A DNA stretch of 64,000 nt, from the NCBI GenBank assembly GCA_014584395.1, contig JACTMY010000011.1, forward strand, positions 120,312-184,311. Reading direction: 5' to 3'. The notes below the pieces were generated by a model. It was not told the origin of the DNA and did no database searches. It saw only the letters and a program-made list of their open reading frames with translations. The position numbers and the translations under genes are program-made. Position 1 is the first letter of the stretch, and each line of letters opens with the position of its first letter. Shown here one piece after another: positions 37,560 through 46,900 of the stretch. This DNA comes from Planctomycetota bacterium (GTDB lineage: Bacteria > Planctomycetota > Planctomycetia > Gemmatales > HRBIN36).

Positions 37560-39236
37560 TTAGATCGCCTCGGGCTGTCCACCCTTGGCCAGTTGCCGGA
37601 GCTTGGAGAGGCTCCGCGCCTCGAGTTGTCGGACGCGTTCCTTGGTAATGCCAAGGGCCTTGCCCACTTGTTCGAGCGTCATGCCCCGTTCCGAGTCGAG
37701 CCCAGCCCGAAGTTGCATGATCCGCCGTTCGCGGTCGCTCAGGTGATCCAGCAGGCGATTGACTTCCACCTTGGCCTGCTCGGCCGTGGCCAGGATGGCG
37801 TGCTCGTTGGTGCGATTGTCCGCGGCGAACTCGAACATCTCCTCGGAGCCGGTCATGTAGCGATCCCGATGCAGCTTCTCTTCGGGGATGCTGCGCGCAA
37901 AGTTCTTCATGATCGCCCAGGAAGCGTAGGTGCTGAACTTGAATCCCCGGCTATAATCGAACTTCTCCACCGCCTTGATCAAGGACAGGTTGCCATCGCT
38001 GAGCAATTCGAAGAAATTGTCCGCCGAGCCAACGTGCCTTTTGGCAATGGAGACAACGAGCCGCATGTTCGCTTGGATCAATTGTTCCTTGATCGCTTGC
38101 GCTTGCTTCAGCCAGTTTTCAACCTGGTCCAGGTCTGCAGTCCTGGCCCGGTGCGGATCGATGACGGCGCGAAGCTTCGCGGCGCGATGCTTGAGAAAAT
38201 TCATCTTGCGGAACAAATGGGCTTCTTGCTCGCGGCTCAGCAAGGGAACTTCGTAAAGGGCGCCTAACTCGGGGGGCAATCCCGAGGGCATGCTGCTGCG
38301 CGCCTTCAGCTTGCTGGCTTCATACTGCTCGAAATTGGGCATGGGCGCCAGGATCTCGGCTTCCATCTTCGGCGCGTCAAAGCTCTCATTGGGGATGTAA
38401 TCAATGAGCTGCGCCATCAATTTCTGCGACCGCACCTCGTTGATGATGCGATGCATGGCCGAGCGCGTGCGGTGAAACTTGCGCGCCAGGGCCTCGATCG
38501 AGATGCCGCGCCGAAAGGCGTTGAAGATGGATTGTTTATCTTGCTCGGATAGCACGACCTTCTGTGCGGGGAAGATCGCGCGCTCCGGGTGAAGCTGATC
38601 ATGACGTTTGAGCGTGTAGCGAATGGTCTCTACGGAACGTTTCATTTTCTTGGCTATCCTTCGGCAAATTTCCATGAAGCGATCCACGGACACTTCGGCC
38701 ATGCGACGAGCCCGCTTAAGGATTTCGTCGCGTTCTTGATCGGTGAGCTGGGAAAAGCGGCTCCCCTTTTCCACGGTGTCCTGATTCTGGGTCAGGAACC
38801 GATTGAGCAGCGATTGCCGAACGCCCACTTTCTTGCGGCCATCGCAGATGACCCAGCGCGTCACCAGGCCGCGTTCACGCCAGCGGTTCAGAGTTTTGGT
38901 CGAGACGTTCAGCGACTGACTGAGCTCTTCCAGCGTCCAAACCTGCTCGCTCAACTCATCCTTGGGAACCGGAGGCACCGTGTTGCCCAGATCGCGGATG
39001 AACAACCGCAAGTCATGTTCGAGATCTGAACCGTCGATCATCAGATGCGGGTAACTGTCGGGGCGGAAATCCGTGATGCGATAACAGACGTATTGATAGG
39101 GGAACTTGCGTTCCGGATCGATTTCGGTCAGCAGCCGCTCCACCCGATTGAGCTGCTCTTGGCGCTTCTCCGTCGGGGTGTAACGGACCTGTTGGTCTTT
39201 CAGTTGTCGAATGGCCGGATGGCGATATTCATGCAT
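37560..39236 (-). CDS. Sigma-70-family factor with extra N-terminal helix-turn-helix modules
   Basis: 558 residues from the ATG with GGAG 5 nt upstream. The C-terminal 230 residues are a normal group 1/2/3-like sigma: region 1.2-like PLLSREQEAHLFRKMN near 332-347, region 2 at about 385-452 (ANMRLVVSIAKRHVG, SDGNLSLIKAVEKFDYSRGF, KFSTYASWAIMKNFAR), and region 4 at about 498-550 (LEQVGKALGITKERVRQLEA). The N-terminal 300 residues are not standard. They have a MerR/excisionase-like HTH near 100-130 (TLEELSQSLNVSTKTLNRWR), another near 190-212 (RRIAKKMKRSVETIRYTLKR), and a resolvase-like HTH near 245-268 (SIEALARKFHRTRSAMHRI). Not the usual RpoD, since region 1.1 and the non-conserved region are absent. 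Likely an alternative or regulatory sigma. Confidence 0.9.
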   Translation of the reverse strand: MHEYRHPAIRQLKDQQVRYTPTEKRQEQLNRVERLLTEIDPERKFPYQYVCYRITDFRPDSYPHLMIDGSDLEHDLRLFIRDLGNTVPPVPKDELSEQVWTLEELSQSLNVSTKTLNRWRERGLVTRWVICDGRKKVGVRQSLLNRFLTQNQDTVEKGSRFSQLTDQERDEILKRARRMAEVSVDRFMEICRRIAKKMKRSVETIRYTLKRHDQLHPERAIFPAQKVVLSEQDKQSIFNAFRRGISIEALARKFHRTRSAMHRIINEVRSQKLMAQLIDYIPNESFDAPKMEAEILAPMPNFEQYEASKLKARSSMPSGLPPELGALYEVPLLSREQEAHLFRKMNFLKHRAAKLRAVIDPHRARTADLDQVENWLKQAQAIKEQLIQANMRLVVSIAKRHVGSADNFFELLSDGNLSLIKAVEKFDYSRGFKFSTYASWAIMKNFARSIPEEKLHRDRYMTGSEEMFEFAADNRTNEHAILATAEQAKVEVNRLLDHLSDRERRIMQLRAGLDSERGMTLEQVGKALGITKERVRQLEARSLSKLRQLAKGGQPEAI

Positions 39237-39954
39237 AACCACTCCTTTGGGTCGAAGCGATCCGCTTCGCGGCCCCCGCCTGTCAAGGCTGCCTCCGTTT
39301 CAGGAGGAACTCACCTTGATGACTTGGGAGACTGAACCTTCCCACAAGACACGGTTTGGATGATCCATTCCCAAACCCTTTACCTCTAATACGTCGCCGA
39401 ACCAAACATTGCTGAAAAAAATTAAAGTTTCGTCGGCGATTATCCGACAGCTTCAGCCTCTAAATGCATAGACGACCTGGCCGATGCTAAAGTTCACAAG
39501 AACCCTTTTAGACAAGTTTACTTCGCTTTTCATGGCGGGTTCCTGGTTTAGGGCTATTCTTTATTCGGGCGAGCGTCGTCCGCATTGCATTAGATGACTC
39601 AACTGTACAAAAGATTCCTATCGCAAAACCGACGCCAAACGACTGAAAAAACGCTCGCCACCGCCGAAAGATGTCACATTAATTGACATATCTGCATACC
39701 AGACATAGCCTTGCGATTCCTAACGTCATCCCGCTTTTACAAAACTGCTCTTGACAGCGACTTTGAAAGGTTTGCAAAAAGGCATCTGTTATGGTCAAAA
39801 TTGCAAGTAAGATCGACAAAACCGCCACATTTGCCGTTTCCTTCAAGTTCCTTGGCCCTTTTTCCAAATGGGGATGCCGTGAGATGGCTAAAATGAAACA
39901 ACGTCCTCTATATTTCATCCCATGATCAATGCCGACACGGGAGCGTTTCATTCC
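39237..39954. other. Long divergent intergenic region
   Basis: About 720 bases, AT-richer than its surroundings, between the sigma factor gene and a divergent secreted protein. Only short open frames without recognisable products occur. It is likely to hold both promoters and long leaders; no specific site could be placed. Confidence 0.45.
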
Positions 39955-41289
39955 ATGTCCCATTTTTGGTTTGGCTGGATTCTTGGCCTTGGCTTATTTT
40001 TCCTGCCCAACTCTCTCTTTGGCCAGGAACGCTTCCAATTGAAGGAAACTTGGACATCGGGGCAAACCTATCAGATTAGCGTGCGAGCCGACTTGAAAGG
40101 CAATATGCTCCTCGCGCCGACGGATAAACGCGACTCCAAGCCAACGCGGCTCGACTTAAGCGGCAGCAGCAAAATCGATTACGATGAACGTCTTTTGCTC
40201 GTCAAGGACCAACAAGTCGCCAAGGTGCTCCGAAGCTACCAGAACATGGAGTACAAGAGGGTGATTGGTTCCCAGCCGCAAGAAAGCCAACTGCGTCCCC
40301 AAGTGCGCCGCATCGTCCTCCACCGCGACCGCGGCCGCACCAGTTTGATCTTCAGCCCGGATCACGCTCTCACCTGGCACGAATTGGACTCCATTCGCAT
40401 GGACCTGTTTTTCCCCGCTCTTCAGGGATTGCTGCCTACGGAAGCGGTCGCCATCGGTGATCGCTGGCCGGCCTCCTCGGCAACCCTCATGGAATTGGCT
40501 GATCTGGAAAGCCTGACGGAAGCGAAGGTGGAATGCCAATTCGCCGACGTGCAAGACTTGGCTGGCCGCCGCGTCGCCGTGATTCACTTTCGCGGGGCTC
40601 TCACGGGGAAGAATCGGGATGGTGAAAATCGCCAGCGTCTCGATGGTCAACTCTATTTCGATCTGGCAGCCAATCAGATTCAGTATTTATCGATGAATGG
40701 CGCGAGCGCGTTGGTCGATCAGAAAGGAATCGACGTCGGCCAATGGGAAGGGCGCTTTGTCATCACACGGAAACCCTCCACAACGCCCGATTTGTCGGAT
40801 GAGCGGATGCGCCAACTCGCGCTGGAACCCACGGCACGGAACACGGCCCTGCTCTTCAACGAACCCGAGAGCGGCATGATCTTTCAGTATCCCCGAGCCT
40901 GGCACATTCGGGAAGCGGACGCCAAGCAAATCATTGTGGACTTTGCCAACGAGGGTGGTTTTGTCATCACTCGTGAAAGCCTGGCGCAAACGCCGACAAT
41001 TCAACAGTTCCAAACCGAAGTGCAAACGGCCTTGGGCAAGGAAAAGGTCGCGGTGCTCAGTCACGACCGGCCGCAACGCCTGGCGCCCCCTCCCGATGCC
41101 ATCGACCGCTTCCGCTATCTGGTCGAAACCAATCAAAAACAGAAACTGCTGCTGGAATATTTTGTTCTGCGCCAGGGCGGCGGCGGCGCCACGGTGGCGG
41201 CCCGCTATCCGCCATTAGAGGCCCAGTCATTAACGGCGGATATGGAGATCTTGATAAGAAGTGTCCGGATCATTGAGCCAAAGAAGTAA
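39955..41289 (+). CDS. Secreted protein of unknown function
   Basis: 444 residues from the ATG at the signal peptide (MSHFWFGWILGLGLFFLPN); ATG 39922 is the upstream alternative. GGGAG lies 11 nt before the chosen start. Family not recognised. The first 270 residues are beta-rich (LKETWTSGQTYQISVRADLK, RRIVLHRDRGRTSLIF, GRRVAVIHFRGAL), resembling a repeated barrel. The C-terminal 150 residues (FNEPESGMIFQYPRAWHIRE, FANEGGFVITRESLAQTP) look like a PsbP/DcrB-type domain. Probably a periplasmic or surface protein. Convergent with the TPR gene 21 bases downstream. Confidence 0.8.
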   Translation: MSHFWFGWILGLGLFFLPNSLFGQERFQLKETWTSGQTYQISVRADLKGNMLLAPTDKRDSKPTRLDLSGSSKIDYDERLLLVKDQQVAKVLRSYQNMEYKRVIGSQPQESQLRPQVRRIVLHRDRGRTSLIFSPDHALTWHELDSIRMDLFFPALQGLLPTEAVAIGDRWPASSATLMELADLESLTEAKVECQFADVQDLAGRRVAVIHFRGALTGKNRDGENRQRLDGQLYFDLAANQIQYLSMNGASALVDQKGIDVGQWEGRFVITRKPSTTPDLSDERMRQLALEPTARNTALLFNEPESGMIFQYPRAWHIREADAKQIIVDFANEGGFVITRESLAQTPTIQQFQTEVQTALGKEKVAVLSHDRPQRLAPPPDAIDRFRYLVETNQKQKLLLEYFVLRQGGGGATVAARYPPLEAQSLTADMEILIRSVRIIEPKK

Positions 41290-41310
41290 TCTCCCTCGGT
41301 CCGATGGCCC

Positions 41311-43134
41311 CTATTTCTCCCGAAATGGCTTCCGGTCCTGGTAAAGCTTCAGCCGTTCCCGGCCCCGTTCGCCTTGCTCCAGGGCATAAATGGGAAAGTT
41401 AAGGGCCTGTTCCTGGAATTTAACCGCTGCAGTGAAATCGCCCACTTCCGCATGAGCCGCGGCCAGGGTGGCGATCGCTAACGGTTCCCTCCATTCCGTG
41501 AGTTCACAGGCCTTCTGAGCAAGGGCTACCGCCTTTTTGCCATCACGAATGTCCGCCTCGGGACAAGTCGCCAAGAGCAAAGCTAATGCATGCATGTGCG
41601 CAGCAAAGGCCGGATTCAAGCGGTGGGCTGTTTCAAGGTCGGCTTTGGCTTGGATGAAATCACGTTTCGCCAACCACGTCATGGCACGATTATAGAACGC
41701 ATCATCAAAATCGGGCTGGATGCGAATACACTCATCGAATTCCGCCATTGCCTTGTCCAATTGTCCCTTCTTGTGCCAATTTATTCCGGCGTTCATGTAC
41801 GCCACGGCGAGTTGCGGATTGATCTGCTTGGCTCTTTGCAAGTTGGCCAAGGCTTTGTCAAAGTCGCCCAACTGATACCAGGCATTACCAAGATTATAAA
41901 AGCCATCTGCAGATTGCGGCTGCAGCCGCACGACTTCCTCGAAGTCCTGCAATGCATTGCGGTAAGCTTTCATGCGATACCACAACAAGCCGCGCTGCTG
42001 AAATGATTCCCAAGACAAGGGGTTAAGTTGAATCGCCGAAGTGAAGTCAGCAATGGCACGGTGGTTTTCCTTTTTGACTTTCCAAATCAAACCACGGCCA
42101 TGATACCCTGATTCATGACTTGGGTGTTTTTGGATCAGCTCAGAGTAATCTTTCAAAGCCGCCTCATAGTCCTGCAGCATATAGTATGTCAGTCCACGTT
42201 CCTTCAAGGCCATGCGATGGGCCGGCTGCAGCTCCAACACCTTGTCAAAGTCAGCGATCGCTTGTTTGAACTCTTTCTTGGCGCGCCATAACAAACCCCG
42301 GTTGAGATAGGCCAAGAAGAATTTTGAATCGATCCGCAACGCTTCATCATAATCCGCCAAGGCTTGATCCAACTCGCCAATGGCTTTCCAGGTGTTCGCG
42401 CGATTATTGAGTGCGGAGACGTTTTGCCGATCGAGTCGAATGGCTTCTGAAAAATCATTCATGGCAAGATCAAACCGTTTTTTGGCCTTATAGGCCGTAC
42501 CGCGATTATTGAAAAATTCCGAATAATTTCGATCATGCTTGATGGCCAGGTCATAATCCTCAATGGCGGCGTCGAGCTGCCCTTTGGCTCTCCTGACACT
42601 CGCTCGATTGTAATAGGCCGTGGCATAGGCGGGATCGTTACGGATGGCTGCATCAAAATCGGCAATGGCCAGGTCCAATCGATTGTGATGTTTCCACACC
42701 AGGCCGCGATTGTTGAGCCACCAGGCATTATTTGGTTCGATCTTCAAGGCTGCGGACAAGTCCTTTAAAGCTTCATCCATGTTGCCGAGCCGGCGATGGG
42801 CGTCCCCCCTTGAAAAATGGTAGAACGCGTTCATTTCATCTGCAGTGATGCGTTTGGAAAAATAGTCCACGGCTTCGTGCAGCCTGACGACATCCTCTTT
42901 GGAAACCTCACCCGTGGCAAGCTTCATTCCTTGCAGGGTGAGCGATTGGCCTTTGACCTCTAAAACCTTGGAGCGCGTGTAACTGAATTCATCGACCTCA
43001 ACGCCGTTGCGGCGCAGTTTCAGTCCCTTTTCTCGTGGATAGACGATTTGGCCGATCCACTCCCCGGCGCCGATAGACGGCGCGGCATCGTCTTGAAGGA
43101 ACAGGATTAAGGCCAAGACCCAAACGGGGCACAT
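41311..43134 (-). CDS. Secreted TPR-repeat protein
   Basis: 607 residues from the ATG behind GAGGG; an upstream in-frame TTG is less likely. A hydrophobic signal segment is followed by a small beta domain (about 20-75, GEWIGQIVYPREKGLKLRR). Then at least eleven tandem 34-residue TPR units run to about residue 500, each of the form DLAIADFDAAIRNDPAYATAYYNRA or LDQALADYDEALRIDSKFFLAYLNRG (shortened here: DFDAAIRNDP, YNRASVRRAKG). The last 100 residues return to a Sel1/TPR-like tail (RLNPAFAAHMHALALLLATC). TPRs form protein-binding superhelices, so a periplasmic scaffold is inferred; the partner is unknown. Divergent from aconitase. Confidence 0.88.
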   Translation of the reverse strand: MCPVWVLALILFLQDDAAPSIGAGEWIGQIVYPREKGLKLRRNGVEVDEFSYTRSKVLEVKGQSLTLQGMKLATGEVSKEDVVRLHEAVDYFSKRITADEMNAFYHFSRGDAHRRLGNMDEALKDLSAALKIEPNNAWWLNNRGLVWKHHNRLDLAIADFDAAIRNDPAYATAYYNRASVRRAKGQLDAAIEDYDLAIKHDRNYSEFFNNRGTAYKAKKRFDLAMNDFSEAIRLDRQNVSALNNRANTWKAIGELDQALADYDEALRIDSKFFLAYLNRGLLWRAKKEFKQAIADFDKVLELQPAHRMALKERGLTYYMLQDYEAALKDYSELIQKHPSHESGYHGRGLIWKVKKENHRAIADFTSAIQLNPLSWESFQQRGLLWYRMKAYRNALQDFEEVVRLQPQSADGFYNLGNAWYQLGDFDKALANLQRAKQINPQLAVAYMNAGINWHKKGQLDKAMAEFDECIRIQPDFDDAFYNRAMTWLAKRDFIQAKADLETAHRLNPAFAAHMHALALLLATCPEADIRDGKKAVALAQKACELTEWREPLAIATLAAAHAEVGDFTAAVKFQEQALNFPIYALEQGERGRERLKLYQDRKPFREK

Positions 43135-43372
43135 GGATGAAGTCGCCCTCAATCCTTAGGCCAAAAAACAACGCTCGTCTCGATCGGATAGGCTATCAAG
43201 AGATTATCGTTAACCGCACATTCGATCAATCAAAATTCAAACGCGAGCGCGTCACTTATATGGAAAGGAGAACCATGCGTGAGCCTCTCGACGGACTGTC
43301 CCCTAGTGGCCACGCGCCGCTCTTCTACAATAAACTCCGTCGAATCCAGCGGACTTTCCAGGGAGAAAACCC

Positions 43373-46090
43373 ATGACCAATACGTTCGGCTCACAAGGCA
43401 CGCTCAACGTTGGCTCCAAGACCTACACGATTTTCCGGTTAGCACCGCTGCGCGCCAAGTGGCCGCGCGTCGATCGACTGCCCTTCACGCTTCGCATTCT
43501 CCTTGAAAATCTCCTTCGCACCGAGGATGGCCAGGTCGTTCGAGCCAGCGATATCGAAGCCTTGGTGCAATGGAATCCCAAGGCCGAGCCGGACAAGGAA
43601 ATCGCGTTCACCCCGGCCCGCGTGTTGCTGCAGGACTTCACCGGCGTCCCCTGCGTGGTCGATCTGGCGGCGATGCGCGACGCCATGGTGGCCATGGGGG
43701 GCGACCCGCGAAAAATCAATCCGCTGCAACCCGTCGAACTGGTCATCGATCATTCCGTCCAAGTGGATGCCTTCGGCACGGCGCGCGCCTTTGAAACCAA
43801 CGCGGAATTGGAGTTTGAGCGGAATAAGGAACGCTACGCCTTCCTGCGCTGGGGACAAAAGGCCCTCAAAAATTTTAAGGCGGTCCCGCCGCAGACGGGC
43901 ATCGTCCATCAAGTGAACCTGGAATTTCTGGCCCGAGTGGTCTTTGCACAGGAAGCGGCGGGCGCCTGGCAGGCCTATCCCGACACGCTCGTCGGCACGG
44001 ATTCCCACACGACGATGATCAACGGCCTCGGCGTGCTCGGTTGGGGCGTCGGCGGCATCGAAGCGGAAGCCGCCATGCTGGGCCAACCGGTGTCGATGCT
44101 CATTCCCCAGGTCATTGGCTTCAAATTGCATGGCAAATTACGGGAAGGCGCGACGGCCACGGATCTGGTGCTCACGGTCACCGAAATGTTGCGCAAGAAA
44201 GGGGTTGTCGGCAAATTCGTTGAGTTTTTTGGCTCCGGGCTGGCGGATTTGCCCCTCGCGGATCGGGCGACCATCGCCAACATGGCCCCGGAATACGGCG
44301 CCACCTGCGGCTTCTTCCCCGTCGATGAGGAAACGCTGCACTATCTGAGGTTCACGGGGCGATCCGATGAGCAAGTCGCCCTGGTGGAAGCCTACATGAA
44401 AGAACAGGGATTATTCCATCATGCCGACAGTCCCGCCGCTGATTACTCGGATGTGATCGAGTTGGATTTAAGCACCGTTGTGCCCAGCGTGGCAGGGCCA
44501 GCACGACCGCAAGATCGACTCCCCTTGACCGACGTGGCGAACCACTTCAAAAAAACCTTGCCCACCATGCTCGCTGCGGCCAAACCCAAAAAGCCCGCGG
44601 CTTTGCCCGTGGCCAGCGCTGCCGCCGAAGCCCTGGCCAACGGTGCTTCGGCCTCGCTGCAACATGGTTCGGTGGTGATTTCCGCCATCACGTCGTGCAC
44701 CAACACTTCCAATCCATCCGTCATGCTCGCCGCGGGTTTGCTCGCCAAAAAAGCCGTCGAACGCGGCCTGACCACGCAATCCTGGGTTAAAACCAGCCTC
44801 GCTCCAGGTTCGAAAGTCGTCACGGACTATCTCACCAAGGGTGGCTACTTGCCCTACCTCGATCAACTGCGCTTCAATCTGGTGGGTTATGGCTGCACCA
44901 CGTGCATCGGCAACAGCGGCCCCTTGCCCGACGACGTTTCCAAAGCCATCGACGAGGGCAATCTCGTGGTGGCTTCGGTTTTGAGCGGCAATCGCAATTT
45001 CGAGGGGCGGGTTCATGGCGAAGTGCGAGCGAATTACCTCATGTCTCCACCTCTTGTGGTGGCCTACGCCCTGGCGGGTCGAATCGATGTGGACATCACG
45101 AAGGAGCCTTTAGGCCAAGACCAGAATGGACAACCGGTCTATTTGAAGGACATTTGGCCAACCCAGAAGGAAGTCCGGGACGCAGTGCAACAGTCATTGA
45201 CGCCTGAAATGTTTCGGCAATCCTACGCCTCGGTTTACGATGGCAATCCGCGGTGGAACGCCATGCCCGTGCCTGAAGGCGATCGGTTCGCATGGGACCC
45301 GCATTCCACCTATGTCAAATCGCCGCCTTATTTCGAAGGCATGACGCTGCAACCCTCCAACGTTCAAGACGTCAAGGATGCCCGGGTTCTGGCGTATCTG
45401 GGCGATAGCATCACGACCGACCACATCAGCCCCGCCGGCAACATCAAGGCTACCACCCCAGCAGGCCAATACCTCATTGAGCGCGGCGTCAAACCTGAGG
45501 ATTTCAACTCCTACGGTTCGCGCCGAGGAAATCATGAAATCATGATGCGCGGCACCTTTGCCAATGTCCGACTCAAGAATCTCCTGGTGCCGGGCGTGGA
45601 AGGCGGGGTCACGCGCCATTTCCCCGATGGCCAGACGATGTCCATCTTTGATGCATCGGAAAAGTACCGCCAGGAAAAGGTGCCGCTCATCGTGCTGGCG
45701 GGGAAGGAATATGGCTCCGGTTCCTCGCGTGATTGGGCGGCCAAAGGCCCCATGCTGCTCGGCGTGAAAGCGGTCATTGCGGAAAGCTACGAACGCATCC
45801 ATCGCAGCAACCTGGTCGGCATGGGCGTGCTGCCTCTCCAATTCAAACCAGGCGAAAATGCCAAGTCCTTGTGTTTGACCGGCGAAGAGACTTTTGCCAT
45901 CGTTGGCATCGCCTTTGGCGTGGCCACGGCGTTTGCATCCAGTCGGGAAGTCGAGGTCACGGCGAAAGCCCCAAACGGCCAAACCACGGTATTCCACGCG
46001 ATCGTGCGCATCGACACGCCGCGCGAAGTTCAATATTTCCTGCATGGAGGGATTCTACCCTACGTCCTGCGTCAATTATTAATCCGTTAA
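43373..46090 (+). CDS. acnA: Aconitate hydratase A
   Basis: 905 residues, the expected length. Interconverts citrate and isocitrate in the TCA cycle using a [4Fe-4S] cluster. Cluster cysteines are Cys442 ([10 protein letters not shown]) and Cys508 and Cys511 ([13 protein letters not shown]). Other signatures are [53 protein letters not shown] and [16 protein letters not shown] with the substrate Arg/Ser. It starts at an ATG behind GGGAGAAAACCC. Monocistronic with a hairpin after the stop. The bacterial AcnA/IRP type rather than AcnB. Confidence 0.97.
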   Translation: MTNTFGSQGTLNVGSKTYTIFRLAPLRAKWPRVDRLPFTLRILLENLLRTEDGQVVRASDIEALVQWNPKAEPDKEIAFTPARVLLQDFTGVPCVVDLAAMRDAMVAMGGDPRKINPLQPVELVIDHSVQVDAFGTARAFETNAELEFERNKERYAFLRWGQKALKNFKAVPPQTGIVHQVNLEFLARVVFAQEAAGAWQAYPDTLVGTDSHTTMINGLGVLGWGVGGIEAEAAMLGQPVSMLIPQVIGFKLHGKLREGATATDLVLTVTEMLRKKGVVGKFVEFFGSGLADLPLADRATIANMAPEYGATCGFFPVDEETLHYLRFTGRSDEQVALVEAYMKEQGLFHHADSPAADYSDVIELDLSTVVPSVAGPARPQDRLPLTDVANHFKKTLPTMLAAAKPKKPAALPVASAAAEALANGASASLQHGSVVISAITSCTNTSNPSVMLAAGLLAKKAVERGLTTQSWVKTSLAPGSKVVTDYLTKGGYLPYLDQLRFNLVGYGCTTCIGNSGPLPDDVSKAIDEGNLVVASVLSGNRNFEGRVHGEVRANYLMSPPLVVAYALAGRIDVDITKEPLGQDQNGQPVYLKDIWPTQKEVRDAVQQSLTPEMFRQSYASVYDGNPRWNAMPVPEGDRFAWDPHSTYVKSPPYFEGMTLQPSNVQDVKDARVLAYLGDSITTDHISPAGNIKATTPAGQYLIERGVKPEDFNSYGSRRGNHEIMMRGTFANVRLKNLLVPGVEGGVTRHFPDGQTMSIFDASEKYRQEKVPLIVLAGKEYGSGSSRDWAAKGPMLLGVKAVIAESYERIHRSNLVGMGVLPLQFKPGENAKSLCLTGEETFAIVGIAFGVATAFASSREVEVTAKAPNGQTTVFHAIVRIDTPREVQYFLHGGILPYVLRQLLIR

Positions 46091-46108
46091 GCGTCATCAA
46101 AACGCCAA

Positions 46109-46143
46109 GAGCCGGCGACTTGGCCGGCTCATCGTTTCGTTCT
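46109..46143 (+). terminator. Probable terminator after acnA
   Basis: GAGCCGGC/GCCGGCTC perfect 8-bp stem, loop GACTTG, then a moderately T-rich ATCGTTTCGTTCTC. It lies between the convergent acnA and a membrane protein gene. Confidence 0.65.
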
Positions 46144-46165
46144 CATGGATGCCATGGAACAAGGG

Positions 46166-46747
46166 TTAGGACAAAGAGGCTACCAATTGCTTTTGCTTGG
46201 CTTGGAGTCGACGCTGCGTCCGCAAATGTTGCAAACCCAAGTAAAGTCCCAATAACGCCCCAGCCACGCCGCCTGCCGCCACGCTGACGTGATCCCATTG
46301 CGTGGGCACGCCGACCACGACGCCCAGCGCTGCTCCGAGAACGCCGCCACTGACCGCTTCACAGCCCACGGTGTAGACCGATTGCAAGGTTCCTAACGTC
46401 AATCCCGTAATGCCGCGCGCTCCTTGCCATAGCTTCACGACGGGCCAACGAATCACTCGAAATGCTCGCACCGTGACGCGGCGCGTCCAATGAAAGAACG
46501 GGGCCAGGCTGGCTGGCGGCTGCTGTTTAAAAATCATGAGATACAGCGAGTAGACCACCCACCCGACCAAGGCAAAGCCGATTAACACGGCCAAGGGTCC
46601 GGAAAAGGTGACGACGAGAAAGCCAATCAAACTCAATGCTAGAACGCGGCGAATCAGCAGGCCCGTGGTCATTGATTCTTGATTCATGGCTTTTGTCGAA
46701 CTCCAGGTTGGCGAACATGACGTGGATGCTGATTTGCAGAAAGACAT
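46166..46747 (-). CDS. Small membrane protein of unknown function
   Basis: 193 residues from the ATG preceded by AAGGGG about 8 nt upstream; later ATGs (46687, 46672) would leave a more plausible N-terminus and cannot be excluded. It has two or three hydrophobic helices near the middle (LALSLIGFLVVTFSGPLAVL, IGFALVGWVVYSLYL), a basic amphipathic stretch (WTRRVTVRAFRVIRWPVVK), and a Gly-rich C-terminal pair (GGVLGAALGVVVGVP, AAGGVAGALLGLYLGL). No family recognised; inner-membrane location inferred. Adjacent to the HEAT-like gene on the same strand, 150 bases away. Confidence 0.6.
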   Translation of the reverse strand: MSFCKSASTSCSPTWSSTKAMNQESMTTGLLIRRVLALSLIGFLVVTFSGPLAVLIGFALVGWVVYSLYLMIFKQQPPASLAPFFHWTRRVTVRAFRVIRWPVVKLWQGARGITGLTLGTLQSVYTVGCEAVSGGVLGAALGVVVGVPTQWDHVSVAAGGVAGALLGLYLGLQHLRTQRRLQAKQKQLVASLS

Positions 46748-46900
46748 CGCTATATCCCCTTCCATTCTATTGGAGGCATCCAACTTGGGCGTATGGAATG
46801 CATGATCGGTTGACGTCACATGTGATGTGATTCGTTCAGCGTTGGCTTCCATTTAACGGATGAGGGCTGGATTATTCAAGAAACCATGATGGGCTGGCGA

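Noticed and set aside
39679..39963. 94-codon minus-strand frame upstream of a secreted protein gene
   Set aside because: Composition and lack of start signals suggest chance; overlaps the start of the plus-strand gene.
41311..43134. Periodic repeats in the TPR gene as a possible CRISPR or DNA repeat array
   Set aside because: The 102-base periodicity is imperfect and in frame; it reflects the 34-residue TPR unit.
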